This document shows positions 27,763-36,850 of a stretch of DNA of 64,000 nt, one piece after another; within the stretch, counting starts at the first letter, position 1, and the number at the start of each line of letters is the position of its first letter. The translations under genes were made by a program, and so were the position numbers. The DNA is from JAXHUM01 sp034189325 (GTDB lineage Bacteria; Desulfobacterota; DSM-4660; Desulfatiglandales; Desulfatiglandaceae): contig JAXHUM010000044.1 of NCBI GenBank assembly GCA_034189325.1, forward strand, positions 7,953 through 71,952. The letters run 5' to 3'. Below the pieces are notes generated by a model. That model was not told the origin of the DNA. It did not search any database and was given only the letters and a program-made list of their open reading frames with translations.

Positions 27763-28147
27763 ATTCTCCTCATCCTATTTTGGATAACAGTCTTACTGAA
27801 ATGGCCCCTCTATAAAGGATGCACAAAATATGCCGATTTCGATTGATTGACCTTCGTAGGGCATGAAAAAAACAACATTGGTTCTCATTAGGTGATATCA
27901 CTCTGTTTCTCCAGCCACACCTAAATCGAGATTCCTTTGTCATTGACACCCAGGATGAATTTACATAATCTCATTTTCTTGAAATCGATCTCTCAAATAG
28001 GCGATTTGAGGACTCCAGAAATTTCTTTGAGAGACAGGTTTCACCACCAATTGGTTCACACGTACAAACGGAAGGGAAGCTTGTGGTGAGACACCGAAAT
28101 CGGAAAAGAGAGGGCCTTTCAGGCGTCACAGGCTATAGGCTATTGCC
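27763..28147. other. Divergent intergenic region, no gene seen
   Basis: About 385 AT-rich bases between the DUF882 gene and the CsgG-like gene. No ORF, RNA gene or convincing repeat was seen. Promoters for both flanking genes are expected but not placed. Confidence 0.4.
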
Positions 28148-29386
28148 ATGTCATCAACAGATATCACCCGCGCACCATTAGGGAACACTCTGGCTCTTTT
28201 CCTGGCTGGATGCTTTCTCCTTTTTCTTCAGGCATCTGCTTGCGCCCCCACGGCGCGGATCAAGAGCGGCTCAATGAAAAAAACCGCCCAGCTCCAGGCC
28301 TACAAAGGTCCCAAGGCTCGTATCGCCGTTGCCAGCTTTGAAGACAAAACCGCCAGGGGTTACCAAGGGATTGGAGAGGGTATGGCCACCATGTTCACCA
28401 CGGCCCTCGTCAACTGTGACCGCTTTATTGTGCTGGAGCGAGACCTCATCAACGAGGTCATCCGTGAGCAGGATCTCGTTCTCCAGGGCAGGGTCAAGGA
28501 TGGCAGCGGAGCGCCGGCAGGTGAAATCGAGGGGGCAGGCCTGATCTTGACTGGTGCCGTCACCGAATTTGAACCGGAGAGATTAGGATTCCTGGGAGGG
28601 ATAATCGGCCTGGGGACCTTTATCACCAGCGTCATACTTCATGAGAAAAACTCCCATATACCGATCGCCGCTGCAACCTACCTCAAGTCTCACATCGCCC
28701 TGGACGTGCGCCTCGTAGACACGGCAACCTCCCGTGTACTTGCTTCCCTGAGTGTAGAAGGGTACGGACGGGACTGGGGAGGAGGCATTATCGCAGAAGT
28801 GGGCGGAGGCAGTTCGCGCCTCCCACTCGCCTTCGGCGGTTTCAGGAAGACGGCAACTGAAAAGGCCATCCGTCAAGCCATTGATCTTGCAGTGACTTCC
28901 ATTGCATTGAAGGCGCCGAGAGAGGTCTTTATCTATGGGGACGAGGATTTTGCCGAAGGTCGGATGCTTGGATATTCGTTTCTTGACATGCCCGGCATTT
29001 CAGGAGCCGGTTTTCCCACACAGGGCCTCCGCGTGGCCGACAATGTCGATGAATGGAAAGCCCTTGCTTCTGATCTGGGACTGGCAGAAGAAAATGGAAC
29101 TCCTCCCGTGGATTTTTCAACCCGGCAGGTCATTGCCCTCTTTGCCGGGACCCAAGAGGAGCCTGGAAGGGACCTTTCCATCGAGAAAGCGGTTGCGTAC
29201 TCTGACCGTATTGAAATCATCGCCACCCTCTCGACCCCGTCCAGGCCTGCACAGGAGGATGCTAATAAACTGGAAAAAGAGGCTATCCGCGATAAGAAGG
29301 GGGCACTTAATCCCCTCGTCTTATTCCATATCAAGAGGACAACACTCCCTGTAAAAGTGGTCTGGCTCGACAGCGGCGAGGTCTGA
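28148..29386 (+). CDS. CsgG-like outer-membrane lipoprotein with PrcB-like C-terminal domain
   Basis: A 412-residue protein. The signal sequence ends in a lipobox LQASAC (Cys about 32). The CsgG/HfaB-like domain follows (about 55-260; IAVASFEDKTARGYQGIGEGM, FIVLERDLINEVIREQDLV, ILTGAVTEFEP). The C-terminal 130 residues include VIALFAGTQEE and resemble the PrcB C-terminal domain. CsgG itself forms the curli secretion pore; no curli genes are near, so it is more likely a general envelope lipoprotein of this fold. A symmetric sequence after its stop may be a terminator. Confidence 0.8.
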   Translation: MSSTDITRAPLGNTLALFLAGCFLLFLQASACAPTARIKSGSMKKTAQLQAYKGPKARIAVASFEDKTARGYQGIGEGMATMFTTALVNCDRFIVLERDLINEVIREQDLVLQGRVKDGSGAPAGEIEGAGLILTGAVTEFEPERLGFLGGIIGLGTFITSVILHEKNSHIPIAAATYLKSHIALDVRLVDTATSRVLASLSVEGYGRDWGGGIIAEVGGGSSRLPLAFGGFRKTATEKAIRQAIDLAVTSIALKAPREVFIYGDEDFAEGRMLGYSFLDMPGISGAGFPTQGLRVADNVDEWKALASDLGLAEENGTPPVDFSTRQVIALFAGTQEEPGRDLSIEKAVAYSDRIEIIATLSTPSRPAQEDANKLEKEAIRDKKGALNPLVLFHIKRTTLPVKVVWLDSGEV

Positions 29387-29408
29387 GTCTCTCTAAGAGG
29401 CTGTCCGA

Positions 29409-29444
29409 GAAAGCCCCTTTTTCGCTGAGATGAAAGGGACTTTC
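29409..29444. terminator. Candidate bidirectional stem-loop between convergent genes
   Basis: GAAAGCCCCTTT (29409-29420) pairs with AAAGGGACTTTC (29433-29444), an 11-of-12 stem with a 12-base loop. It lies between the stops of the CsgG-like gene (+) and uvrC (-). No long T-run follows, so function as an intrinsic terminator is uncertain. Confidence 0.45.
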
Positions 29445-29452
29445 CAAACAGG

Positions 29453-31318
29453 TCATGAGGTGTTCTTGGATCCTTGGAAATAGGAGACAATATTTGATGC
29501 GATGGATTGACTGATGCCCGGGACCTTTAGTAAATCGTCCATGCCGGCCCCGGCAACGGCCTTTACATCCTTGAAATGACCGAGCAAGAGCTTCTGCCGC
29601 TTCTTACCCACCCCGGGGATCAGGGACAATTCAGAGGAGGTCAGGTCCTTGCTTCTCAGCCTCCTATGGTATGTGATGGCCCGGCGATGAGCCTCATCTC
29701 TTATTCGCATCATCAAAAGCAACACAGGGTCGTCCGCCCTGATTTTAAGAGGATTTTTCCTTCCCGGAACGTACAACTTGTCACTTGACTCCCCCCTGTT
29801 TTCATCAGGTTTTGCTATGGCCGCCAGGGCCGGGGAATCTGATTCGACGTAAAGGTCAAGGGCAGCTTTGACAACAGACAGATGCCCCTTTCCTCCATCG
29901 ATCAGAATCAGGTCGGGAAGTCCTCCCCTCTGCATCCTCCTCTTTGCCAATTCGGCCATCATTCCATAATCATCAATGCCAACTGTCGCCTTTATCCGAT
30001 AGTTTCGATAGCCTCCTTTGTGTGGCTGACCATCCACAAAGGAAACAACTGTTCCCACGGCCAGCTCGCCATGGAAGTTGGAGATATCAAGGCCCTCAAT
30101 GAAACGAGGGGGGCTTTTGAGGTTCAGGGCCGACTGAACCGCCTCCATAATATCCCTTTCCGCTACTTTTGAACGACCTTCCAGGAGCTTCTCGGCGTTC
30201 TTCACAGCCATGCCCACCAGGCGGAGCTTTTCCCCTCTCATCGGTCTGTGTATCGTGACCCTTTTTCCCGCCAGATCCGACAGCCATTCCGAGATGGAAT
30301 TGAGATCTTCTATTGGATCAGGGATAAGGATCTTCTTTGGTATGAATGTCTCGCGAGGGTAGTATTGCTTTATAAAGGCCTCCACAGCTTCTGCTTTTGA
30401 TCCTCCCCGATTCTCGAGGCCGTAATAGCGGCTTCCGATCATATACCCCTTTCGGACAAACAGAATGACCACCTGGTGGAACGCCCCGGATCGGGCCATA
30501 CCAATGATATCAAGATCTTCCATCCTTGGAGAGACCACATCCTGATGCTCGACGGTCTTTTCGATGGCACTAATCTGATCTCTTATGGTTGCCGCCTTCT
30601 CAAAGTCGAGTTCCTCCGAGGCCCTCATCATATCTTTCGTCAGCCGGGTAACCAACTCCCGGCTACGATCTTCCAGAAAGAGTCTCACCTTGTGGACAAT
30701 CTCCTGGTAACTCGACACAGGGATGTCAAAGGTACAGGGTCCAAGGCACCGACCCATCTGATAATTCAGGCAGGCCCTTGTTCGTTTCGGCGGCCCCTTT
30801 CCCTTGCATTTCCTGAGCTGAAAGACACGGTCGATAATATTGAGGGTGTTCCGAACAGCGAGAGAAGAGGAAAAAGGCCCAAAATAGAGGGCCCCGTCTT
30901 TCTTGATCCTCCTCACGATGGCAAGACGGGGATAAGGTTCCTTGATGTCAAGTCTCAGACAGGGATACTGCTTGTCATCCCGAAGGATCACATTGTAGCG
31001 GGGCATATGCTTCTTGATCAAATTGCTTTCAAGAATAAATGCCTCGTTTTCAGTGGAGGTGACGACAAAGTCGAGGGCCCTGGCCTTTTCTATCATAACG
31101 GCCGTCTTGCGTGGCAGTTCCTTGGGCGGCCTGAAATATGAAAGGACCCTTTTTTTTAAGCTCTTCGCCTTACCAACGTAGATCACCCGGCCGGAACCAT
31201 CTTTGAAAGAATAGACCCCGGGAGAATCGGGAAGGTGCCCCCTTAATCGGATGAAATCCAACTCATGTCCTGAGCCGCTGTCATGGTCGGGGCTGTTTTC
31301 TGAGAATTGCATCAGCAT
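29453..31318 (-). CDS. uvrC: Excinuclease ABC subunit C
   Basis: A 621-residue UvrC, the dual-incision nuclease of nucleotide excision repair. It has an N-terminal GIY-YIG nuclease domain (about 25-105; SPGVYSFKDGSGRVIYVGKAKSL with the Tyr and Arg), a UVR motif (about 205-245; ELDFEKAATIRDQISAI), the RNase H-like endonuclease domain (DISNFHGELAVGTVVSF with catalytic Asp, LILIDGGKGHL) and two C-terminal helix-hairpin-helix motifs (LIPGVGKKRQKLLL). The first Met could be 31318 or 31312. It is full length and appears intact. Confidence 0.97.
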   Translation of the reverse strand: MLMQFSENSPDHDSGSGHELDFIRLRGHLPDSPGVYSFKDGSGRVIYVGKAKSLKKRVLSYFRPPKELPRKTAVMIEKARALDFVVTSTENEAFILESNLIKKHMPRYNVILRDDKQYPCLRLDIKEPYPRLAIVRRIKKDGALYFGPFSSSLAVRNTLNIIDRVFQLRKCKGKGPPKRTRACLNYQMGRCLGPCTFDIPVSSYQEIVHKVRLFLEDRSRELVTRLTKDMMRASEELDFEKAATIRDQISAIEKTVEHQDVVSPRMEDLDIIGMARSGAFHQVVILFVRKGYMIGSRYYGLENRGGSKAEAVEAFIKQYYPRETFIPKKILIPDPIEDLNSISEWLSDLAGKRVTIHRPMRGEKLRLVGMAVKNAEKLLEGRSKVAERDIMEAVQSALNLKSPPRFIEGLDISNFHGELAVGTVVSFVDGQPHKGGYRNYRIKATVGIDDYGMMAELAKRRMQRGGLPDLILIDGGKGHLSVVKAALDLYVESDSPALAAIAKPDENRGESSDKLYVPGRKNPLKIRADDPVLLLMMRIRDEAHRRAITYHRRLRSKDLTSSELSLIPGVGKKRQKLLLGHFKDVKAVAGAGMDDLLKVPGISQSIASNIVSYFQGSKNTS

Positions 31319-31444
31319 GGTTCCGGTCTACTCCGATTTCATCAAAAGTCCGAGGCGATGAAGGTTGCGCAAATGTAGGTTAAATGATATCTATTGATTG
31401 AGTCAAGCGCCCGGGTTTCCAATAAGACGCAAGGCCATGGGAAT

Positions 31445-32422
31445 ATGGAGATAATTCAGTACACGACACGAAGGTGGATATTCTTTTTCCTGACAGCAGG
31501 CCTGGTTATAGGCGGATGTTCCGGGATAAAAAGAACACCGCCTCCCCTTGCTTTTCTGGAGGATGAGCCTGCCCATTTCAGGGCCGGGACAATCATTCAT
31601 ACTGAGTCGGGGAAGGCCATAAAATTTGATACACTCATCAGCCAGTTGGCCGAAAAAGAGCTGGTCTTTGTTGGGGAGGTCCATGACAATCCAGAACATC
31701 ATCTCATTCAGGTCCAGATCCTTCAAGCCTTGACACGGGGCAGACGCCCTGTTGTGGCGATGGAGTTTTTTGAGAAATCCCGGCAAGCGGTCCTCGACAG
31801 TTATGTGTCCGGGATTTTGTCTGAAAAGGAATTCTTGAAGGGTGTCGAATGGAACGACCAATGGAGATTTGACTATCATCTCTACCGTCCCCTCATGCTT
31901 CATATCAGGGAAAAGAGAGGCAAGATTCTGGCAATCAACGCTCCTGCTTCACTTGTAAGGAAGGTGGCCAGATCAGGGATCATGAGTCTAAAGCCCCATG
32001 AGAGGGACAGGATAGCAGAAGATATTGACCTGGAAAACAAGAAACACAGGGACTATATAGAGACCGTTTTCAAGAACCACATTCATAAGGATCTGGGAAG
32101 TTTTGATTTCTTCTATCAGGCCCAATGCGTCTGGGAAGATACAATGGCCGAGAGCATCGCCCAATACTTGACAAAGAACCGGGAAAGAGTCATCGTTCTT
32201 TCGGGAAACGGTCATATTATCAACAAGTACGGCATCCCCGACAGGACCTCGCGACGGACAGACGTGACCTTGGCCACCGTTCTTCTAAAGCCTTTAACAG
32301 GTCATGTGACTTTGAAGAAAAGAGAGTCCGATTATATCTGGCTCACCAATGATTGTTCTCAAAGGCGCTTTATGACTCACCCTAAGAAATGGACCATGCC
32401 TCGTGCAGAAAGGTCCGAGTGA
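31445..32422 (+). CDS. ChaN-like (DUF399) lipoprotein
   Basis: A lipoprotein of about 325 residues. The signal ends in a lipobox VIGGC. The DUF399 domain follows with VFVGEVHDNPEHHLIQVQIL, VAMEFFEKSRQ and a later VLSGNGHIINKYGIP with the His-containing segment. Campylobacter ChaN binds haem; by family, a role in haem or iron handling is possible but unproven here. The start at 31445 is preferred over 31394 because it gives the basic N-terminus and normal signal peptide length. Confidence 0.88.
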   Translation: MEIIQYTTRRWIFFFLTAGLVIGGCSGIKRTPPPLAFLEDEPAHFRAGTIIHTESGKAIKFDTLISQLAEKELVFVGEVHDNPEHHLIQVQILQALTRGRRPVVAMEFFEKSRQAVLDSYVSGILSEKEFLKGVEWNDQWRFDYHLYRPLMLHIREKRGKILAINAPASLVRKVARSGIMSLKPHERDRIAEDIDLENKKHRDYIETVFKNHIHKDLGSFDFFYQAQCVWEDTMAESIAQYLTKNRERVIVLSGNGHIINKYGIPDRTSRRTDVTLATVLLKPLTGHVTLKKRESDYIWLTNDCSQRRFMTHPKKWTMPRAERSE

Positions 32423-32468
32423 TTGCGGTCGAAGCAAGGCCTGATCAGCTGGAAGCGCGAGAAAGAGT

Positions 32469-32990
32469 ATGCACCATCACAATCCTCATTTCAGGTATTG
32501 CCCGGTATGCGGTGGATTATTCAAGACCGAGCGACCAAGAGATATGGATAAGCCTCGACCGGTGTGTACCAGGTGCGACTTTGTCTTCTACCTCGACCCC
32601 AAGGTGGTGGCCTGTTCCATCGTGGAAATAGAGAACCGGATTGTCCTCCTCAGGCGGGCCATCAAGCCACAAAAGGGGAAATGGGTCATGCCGGGGGGTT
32701 ATGTTGATCGAGGGGAGGCAGTAGAGGCGGCGGCCATCAGAGAAACAGAAGAAGAATGCGGTCTTAAGACTGAAATAGACAGGCTTCTCGGCGTCTATTC
32801 CTACCATTCGGAGCTGGCCGTGATTATTGTCTATCTGACACGACATGTTTCAGGGAAATTGATCTCCGGGGATGAAACAATGGAAGCGAGGCTGTTTTCC
32901 GAAGGGGATATCCCCTGGGAGGACCTCGCCTTTAGGAGCACGAAAGATGCCCTGAAAGACTACTGCGAATTCCGCGGTTATAAAATATAA
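32469..32990 (+). CDS. Nudix hydrolase with N-terminal zinc ribbon
   Basis: A 173-residue protein. An N-terminal zinc ribbon has CPVC (about 11-14) and CTRC (about 33-36). The Nudix domain has an intact box GGYVDRGEAVEAAAIRETEEECG (written as key residues G, E, RE, EE, G). This architecture resembles the NudC-like and ADP-ribose-pyrophosphatase-like groups, though it is much shorter than NudC. The substrate is likely a nucleoside diphosphate derivative. It lies between the ChaN-like gene and hisD. Confidence 0.9.
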   Translation: MHHHNPHFRYCPVCGGLFKTERPRDMDKPRPVCTRCDFVFYLDPKVVACSIVEIENRIVLLRRAIKPQKGKWVMPGGYVDRGEAVEAAAIRETEEECGLKTEIDRLLGVYSYHSELAVIIVYLTRHVSGKLISGDETMEARLFSEGDIPWEDLAFRSTKDALKDYCEFRGYKI

Positions 32991-33246
32991 TAATTGTAGT
33001 TCCGTAAAATCTTCCAGATCAAGGACTCCAAATCTGAGGAATGAGCCGCTGTTATTTTCCGCCGTAGTGACGAAGGATGCAGCGTAACGCAGATAGTGGA
33101 CTTTTTACGAGATTGACAACAAATAGAACGAACTTCTAAAGGAGCTTTGGAAGACACGAGAGGCATGCATGGCCCAGAAGGGCACGATATCCTCTCACTT
33201 TGTGAGAAGAACTGTAAAACCATAGAATAAGGAGATGAAATATTAA

Positions 33247-34539
33247 ATGAAAATCAAACCTGAAAGAATTGACGACCTGAGCCTTGAAAAAAGGAAGGTC
33301 GTTATGGAAAGATCCATGGAGGACATCTCTTCCATATACGAAGATGTCCGCACGATTATGTCTGAGATCAAGGCAAAGGGCAACAGTGTTCTCCTTTCCC
33401 ATTATCGGAAACATAAAGAGGATATCTCCCCACCCGACCTGGAGGTGACCAGAGAAGAGATTGAAAAGGCCTATTCCGAGACCAGCGACGAGGTGGTTGA
33501 CTGTCTGAAACTTGCGGCAGAGAACATCACGAAGTTTCATCAGGCCCAGCTTGAACGTGATATGTGGTCCATAGAGGTGGATGAGGGGATCCTTGCCGGT
33601 CGAATTACAAGGCCGATGGACATTGTCGGTTGCTATGTCCCGGGAGGGACAGCGGCCTATCCCAGCTCAGTACTGATGACGGTCCTTCCCGCCAGGGTCG
33701 CCGGTGTGGATCAGATCGTTGCGGTGACACCGCCGAGCAGGGGGATGGTTGCCAATCCCAGCACACTTGTTGCCGCTGACATTGCTGGGTGTGACAGGAT
33801 CTTCAAGGTTGGAGGACCCTGGGGAATCGGGGGGCTGGCCTACGGAACAGAGACCATGCCGAGAGTGGATAAGATAGTCGGCCCCGGGAACAAATATGTG
33901 ACCGCTGCAAAAATGCTGGTTTACGGCCAGGTCGACATCGATTCTCCCGCAGGTCCGAGCGAGGCCTTGATCCTCTCCGACGAAACCGGCGACCCGGAGC
34001 TTATTGCTGTAGATTTCCTTTCCCAGATTGAACATGACCCCGATTCCGGTGCCGTCCTTGTCACCACCTCCGCTACGATTGCCCAGGCGGTTTGCGAGGT
34101 CATTGAGAGGGAGTATGATAAGCTTCCGAGAAAAGAGATTATTGATTCCTCGATCACGAAACATTCTTATGTCCTTATTGCCAAAGACATGGAACAGGCA
34201 ATTGATTTCACCAATGAATATGCTGCGGAACATCTCCAGATTCTGACCCAAGAGCCCTTTATTACTCTCAACGGGATCAAGCATGCCGGTTCCATTTTCA
34301 TGGGTCCTTACGCTCCGGTACCTGTGGGCGACTATGCCTCGGGAACAAACCATGTGTTGCCGACCGGACAGTGCGCGCGCATGTTTTCCGGGTTGTCGGT
34401 TGACGACTTCATAAAAAAACCGACCTTCCAATATCTGAGCAAAGAGGGCCTGGCCGGTCTGAAAGACACTGTCATCACCCTTGCCGAGGCGGAAGGGCTT
34501 CCCATACACGCCCAAGCCATAAGGGCGAGGTTTAAATAG
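33247..34539 (+). CDS. hisD: Histidinol dehydrogenase
   Basis: A 430-residue zinc enzyme catalysing the last two oxidations of histidine synthesis, L-histidinol to L-histidine with two NAD+. Family segments: YVPGGTAAYPSSVLMT, KVGGPWGIGGLAYGTETMP, DKIVGPGNKYVTAAK, DSPAGPSEALIL, the metal ligands in LSQIEHDPDSG and the catalytic pair in NEYAAEHLQI, and GDYASGTNHVLPT. Length is normal. AAGGAG lies about 12 bases upstream of the ATG. No other his genes are nearby, so it is isolated from the pathway here. Confidence 0.97.
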   Translation: MKIKPERIDDLSLEKRKVVMERSMEDISSIYEDVRTIMSEIKAKGNSVLLSHYRKHKEDISPPDLEVTREEIEKAYSETSDEVVDCLKLAAENITKFHQAQLERDMWSIEVDEGILAGRITRPMDIVGCYVPGGTAAYPSSVLMTVLPARVAGVDQIVAVTPPSRGMVANPSTLVAADIAGCDRIFKVGGPWGIGGLAYGTETMPRVDKIVGPGNKYVTAAKMLVYGQVDIDSPAGPSEALILSDETGDPELIAVDFLSQIEHDPDSGAVLVTTSATIAQAVCEVIEREYDKLPRKEIIDSSITKHSYVLIAKDMEQAIDFTNEYAAEHLQILTQEPFITLNGIKHAGSIFMGPYAPVPVGDYASGTNHVLPTGQCARMFSGLSVDDFIKKPTFQYLSKEGLAGLKDTVITLAEAEGLPIHAQAIRARFK

Positions 34540-34717
34540 AGATTCGCCTGATAGGAGATGGCCCTCTCTCCACTGATTTGCGCTGAATCCAGTGCTGAAA
34601 CATAAGCTCGGGACTCGAAAGAATTCGACAATCGGCCATGTTGAGCCTGAGATTTTGAGCCTTGTCCTTTGCCGGGAGAACAGCGGCAGTCTGTTTGTCA
34701 AGTATTTCTCTAAAAAC

Positions 34718-34730
34718 AAAAGGAGGTGAT
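34718..34730 (+). promoter_or_regulatory. Near-perfect Shine-Dalgarno of the selenocysteine crotonase
   Basis: AAAGGAGGTGATT at 34718-34730 matches the 16S rRNA 3' end over about 12 bases, ending 5 bases before the ATG at 34736. It is the strongest such site noticed in the window and suggests high translation, which does not fit a decaying pseudogene. Confidence 0.85.
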
Positions 34731-34735
34731 TTTCA

Positions 34736-35494
34736 ATGAAATACAGTACCTTGTTAGTTGAAAAAAAAGATGGTGTTGCGATTGTCACCCTCAACCGGCC
34801 TGACAGGCTAAATGCTGTTAATCTTGAAATGAGAGTGGAATTCCTCGACTTCCTCAACGGAGCAGTGCTCGACGATGAAATCCAGGTTGTCATTGTCACA
34901 GGGGCCGGGCGTGCCTTTTGTGCCGGTGCGGATATCGAGGAGCTTGGGATGGAGGACAATGAGACGAGGAAAAAGATTGTCCATACCAAGGACACCGTAA
35001 AAAAAATCTATGAATTTGAAAAACCGATTATTGGGGCAATCAACGGGGTTTCCGCTGGAGACGGCTCTCAGTGGCTGCTGGCCTTCGATCTTAACGTGGC
35101 CTCGGAAAAAGCACAATTCGCCTGGCCTGCGACAAGACTTGGCATCCTCTGACCTTACGGCATCATTCGACTTCCGGTGGAAGTCGGGCGCTTTAGGGCA
35201 AAGGAACTGCTGATGACCAATAGGTATCTCAGCGCCAAAGAAGCTTATGATTGGGGGTTATTAGCCAGAGTGGTGCCTCCGGGGGAGGTCATGAAAACGG
35301 CATTGGACCTAGCCAATGAGATAAAAATGATGCCTCCCCTGTCCATCAAGGCTGTCAAAGAGGCGGTTAACAGAGGGATGGAAGGTTATGAATATGCTTC
35401 CCACGTGGTCAGCAATCTATTGAATACGGAGGATTGTGCGGAAGGGATGGCCGCATTTATGGAAAAAAGAGAACCTCATTTCAAGGGCAAGTGA
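34736..35494 (+). CDS. Crotonase-superfamily protein with in-frame UGA (predicted selenocysteine)
   Basis: Reading through the TGA at 35150-35152 gives one 252-residue protein of normal crotonase length. The first half has the CoA-binding NRPDRLNAVN and the oxyanion-hole GAGRAFCAGADIEEL. The second half has the C-terminal CoA-binding helices. Both halves are in the same frame and the join is seamless (RLGIL-U-PYGIIRLP). Sec would be residue 139, in the loop that follows the active-site Glu164 region of rat enoyl-CoA hydratase. By alignment the classical Glu144 is Gln112 and Glu164 is Ala132, so classical hydration is unlikely. A SECIS-like hairpin lies at 35168-35186. A nonsense mutation is the alternative. 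Confidence 0.85.
35150..35152 (+). other. In-frame TGA, predicted selenocysteine codon of the crotonase
   Basis: TGA at codon 139, with the same frame continuing without interruption for 113 further codons to a TGA stop at 35492-35494. The protein on each side aligns to consecutive parts of the crotonase fold. The apical loop of the downstream hairpin starts 24 bases after the TGA. Confidence 0.82.
35168..35186 (+). promoter_or_regulatory. Bacterial SECIS-like hairpin (crotonase)
   Basis: CGACTTCC (35168-35175) pairs perfectly with GGAAGTCG (35179-35186) around the three-base loop GGT (35176-35178). An 8-bp stem with a GGU loop at this distance from the UGA fits the known bacterial SECIS pattern (loop G among the first two bases, loop roughly 16-37 bases from the UGA). 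Confidence 0.85.
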
Positions 35495-35509
35495 AAAACA
35501 CGCGCAGTC

Positions 35510-36850
35510 TCACATTCTTTTAATGAGTTGGTTGGCGGCGGTGAGCATGGGGTCCCACACTGGGCTGAAAGGCGGAGCATAGGCCAGATCGCACTGGCTG
35601 AATTCCTCTACCGTCATTTTTCGGTGCAATGCCACGGCCGTGGCATTGATCCTGTGAGCAGCTCCCTCTTTTCCCACCAATTGGGCCCCAAGGAGGCGGC
35701 CGGTGCTCCTGTCGCCAACCATCTGCACCCAGATCGTCGAAGCTCCCGGGTGAGCATGTGCCCGAGAGCGCGCCTTGATGACCACTTCTACAGGCTCAAA
35801 ATCCGCCTTTTTTGCCTCAATTATGCCAAGTCCGGTTCGGGCCACCTCCAAATCAAAGACCTTGAACACGGAAGTTCCAGCGACGCCGCTCAATTCCACC
35901 CTTTTCCCTGTCAGATTGTCGGCGACTGCCCACCCTGCCCTATTCGCCCTCAGGGCCAGAGGTATCCAAGTCTTCTCTCCCGTCACAACATGAAAGGCAT
36001 CGGCACAATCACCTGCGGCAAAAACATCTTCGTCACTTGTTCTCAGTGTTCTGTCAACAGAAATGGCCTTGGAAAGACCAAGATCGATTCGAGCGTCCGA
36101 GGCCAATTTGCTGTTAGGGGTGACACCCACGGCCACCAATACCATCTCACCTTCCAGAGTAAGATCCGAGCAAACAACCCTTAACATATTTCCATTCCTG
36201 TCAATATGATCAATTTTATGTCCGAGATGTACCTTGACACCATTATCTTCAACTTCCTTTTTGATCGAAGAGGCTAATTCATCAGGCATCCAGGGGAGAA
36301 ATATGGGCCGAGGTTTTACCATATGAACCTCGATTTTCCTGGCGCGCAGGGCCTCACACATCTCCAACGCAATGTACCCCATGCCGATAATAACAACCTG
36401 TCTGACATCTTGCTTGTCGATGAAGCTCTTGATATTCCGGCCATTCTCAAGCGTCTTGAGGCCCATGACCCCATGTTGATTAAATCCTGGAAGATCGGGG
36501 ATGATGGGTGAGGCCCCGGTGGCGATCAAAAGTTTGTCATAGGGGATATTGAATTCTTGTCCATAGAGGTCCTTACCTGAGACTCTCTTCGTTTCTCGAT
36601 CAATAGATTCCACGCAATGCCCGAGCCTCAGGTCGATGCCCTGTTTATCCCTAAAGACTTGGGCCTCGCGAACCACAAGATCATTCATCTCTCTATGAAT
36701 GTCCGCTATGTTATATGGCATCCCGCATGCGCTATAGGAGACGTCGTTTGTTTTCTCCAATACTGTAACTTCGAGGGTCGGAATATTTCTTTTTGCCCTG
36801 CTTGCGGCGCTCATTCCAGCCGCATCACCTCCAATAACGACGAGTCTCAA
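35510..36850 (-). CDS. CoA-disulfide-reductase/NADH-oxidase-like flavoprotein
   Basis: A 446-residue FAD-dependent pyridine nucleotide-disulfide oxidoreductase. It has the FAD-binding VVIGGDAAGMSAASRAKR, the single active-site Cys in YSACGMPYNI as in CoA-disulfide reductases and water-forming NADH oxidases, the NAD-binding VIIGMGYIALEMCE, and the second FAD motif VFAAGDCAD. The C-terminal dimerisation domain is present. It starts with TTG at 36850, which has AAGGAG exactly 6 bases upstream; in-frame ATGs further up do not. It is convergent with the selenocysteine crotonase, 15 bases apart. Confidence 0.92.
   Translation of the reverse strand: MRLVVIGGDAAGMSAASRAKRNIPTLEVTVLEKTNDVSYSACGMPYNIADIHREMNDLVVREAQVFRDKQGIDLRLGHCVESIDRETKRVSGKDLYGQEFNIPYDKLLIATGASPIIPDLPGFNQHGVMGLKTLENGRNIKSFIDKQDVRQVVIIGMGYIALEMCEALRARKIEVHMVKPRPIFLPWMPDELASSIKKEVEDNGVKVHLGHKIDHIDRNGNMLRVVCSDLTLEGEMVLVAVGVTPNSKLASDARIDLGLSKAISVDRTLRTSDEDVFAAGDCADAFHVVTGEKTWIPLALRANRAGWAVADNLTGKRVELSGVAGTSVFKVFDLEVARTGLGIIEAKKADFEPVEVVIKARSRAHAHPGASTIWVQMVGDRSTGRLLGAQLVGKEGAAHRINATAVALHRKMTVEEFSQCDLAYAPPFSPVWDPMLTAANQLIKRM

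Noticed and set aside
35150..35494. Reading the crotonase as a pseudogene or as two separate genes (a second start near 35177)
   Set aside because: Both halves are in one frame and form one complete crotonase; a GGT-loop perfect hairpin lies at the SECIS distance; the first start has a near-perfect ribosome-binding site; the second half has no ribosome-binding site at 35177.
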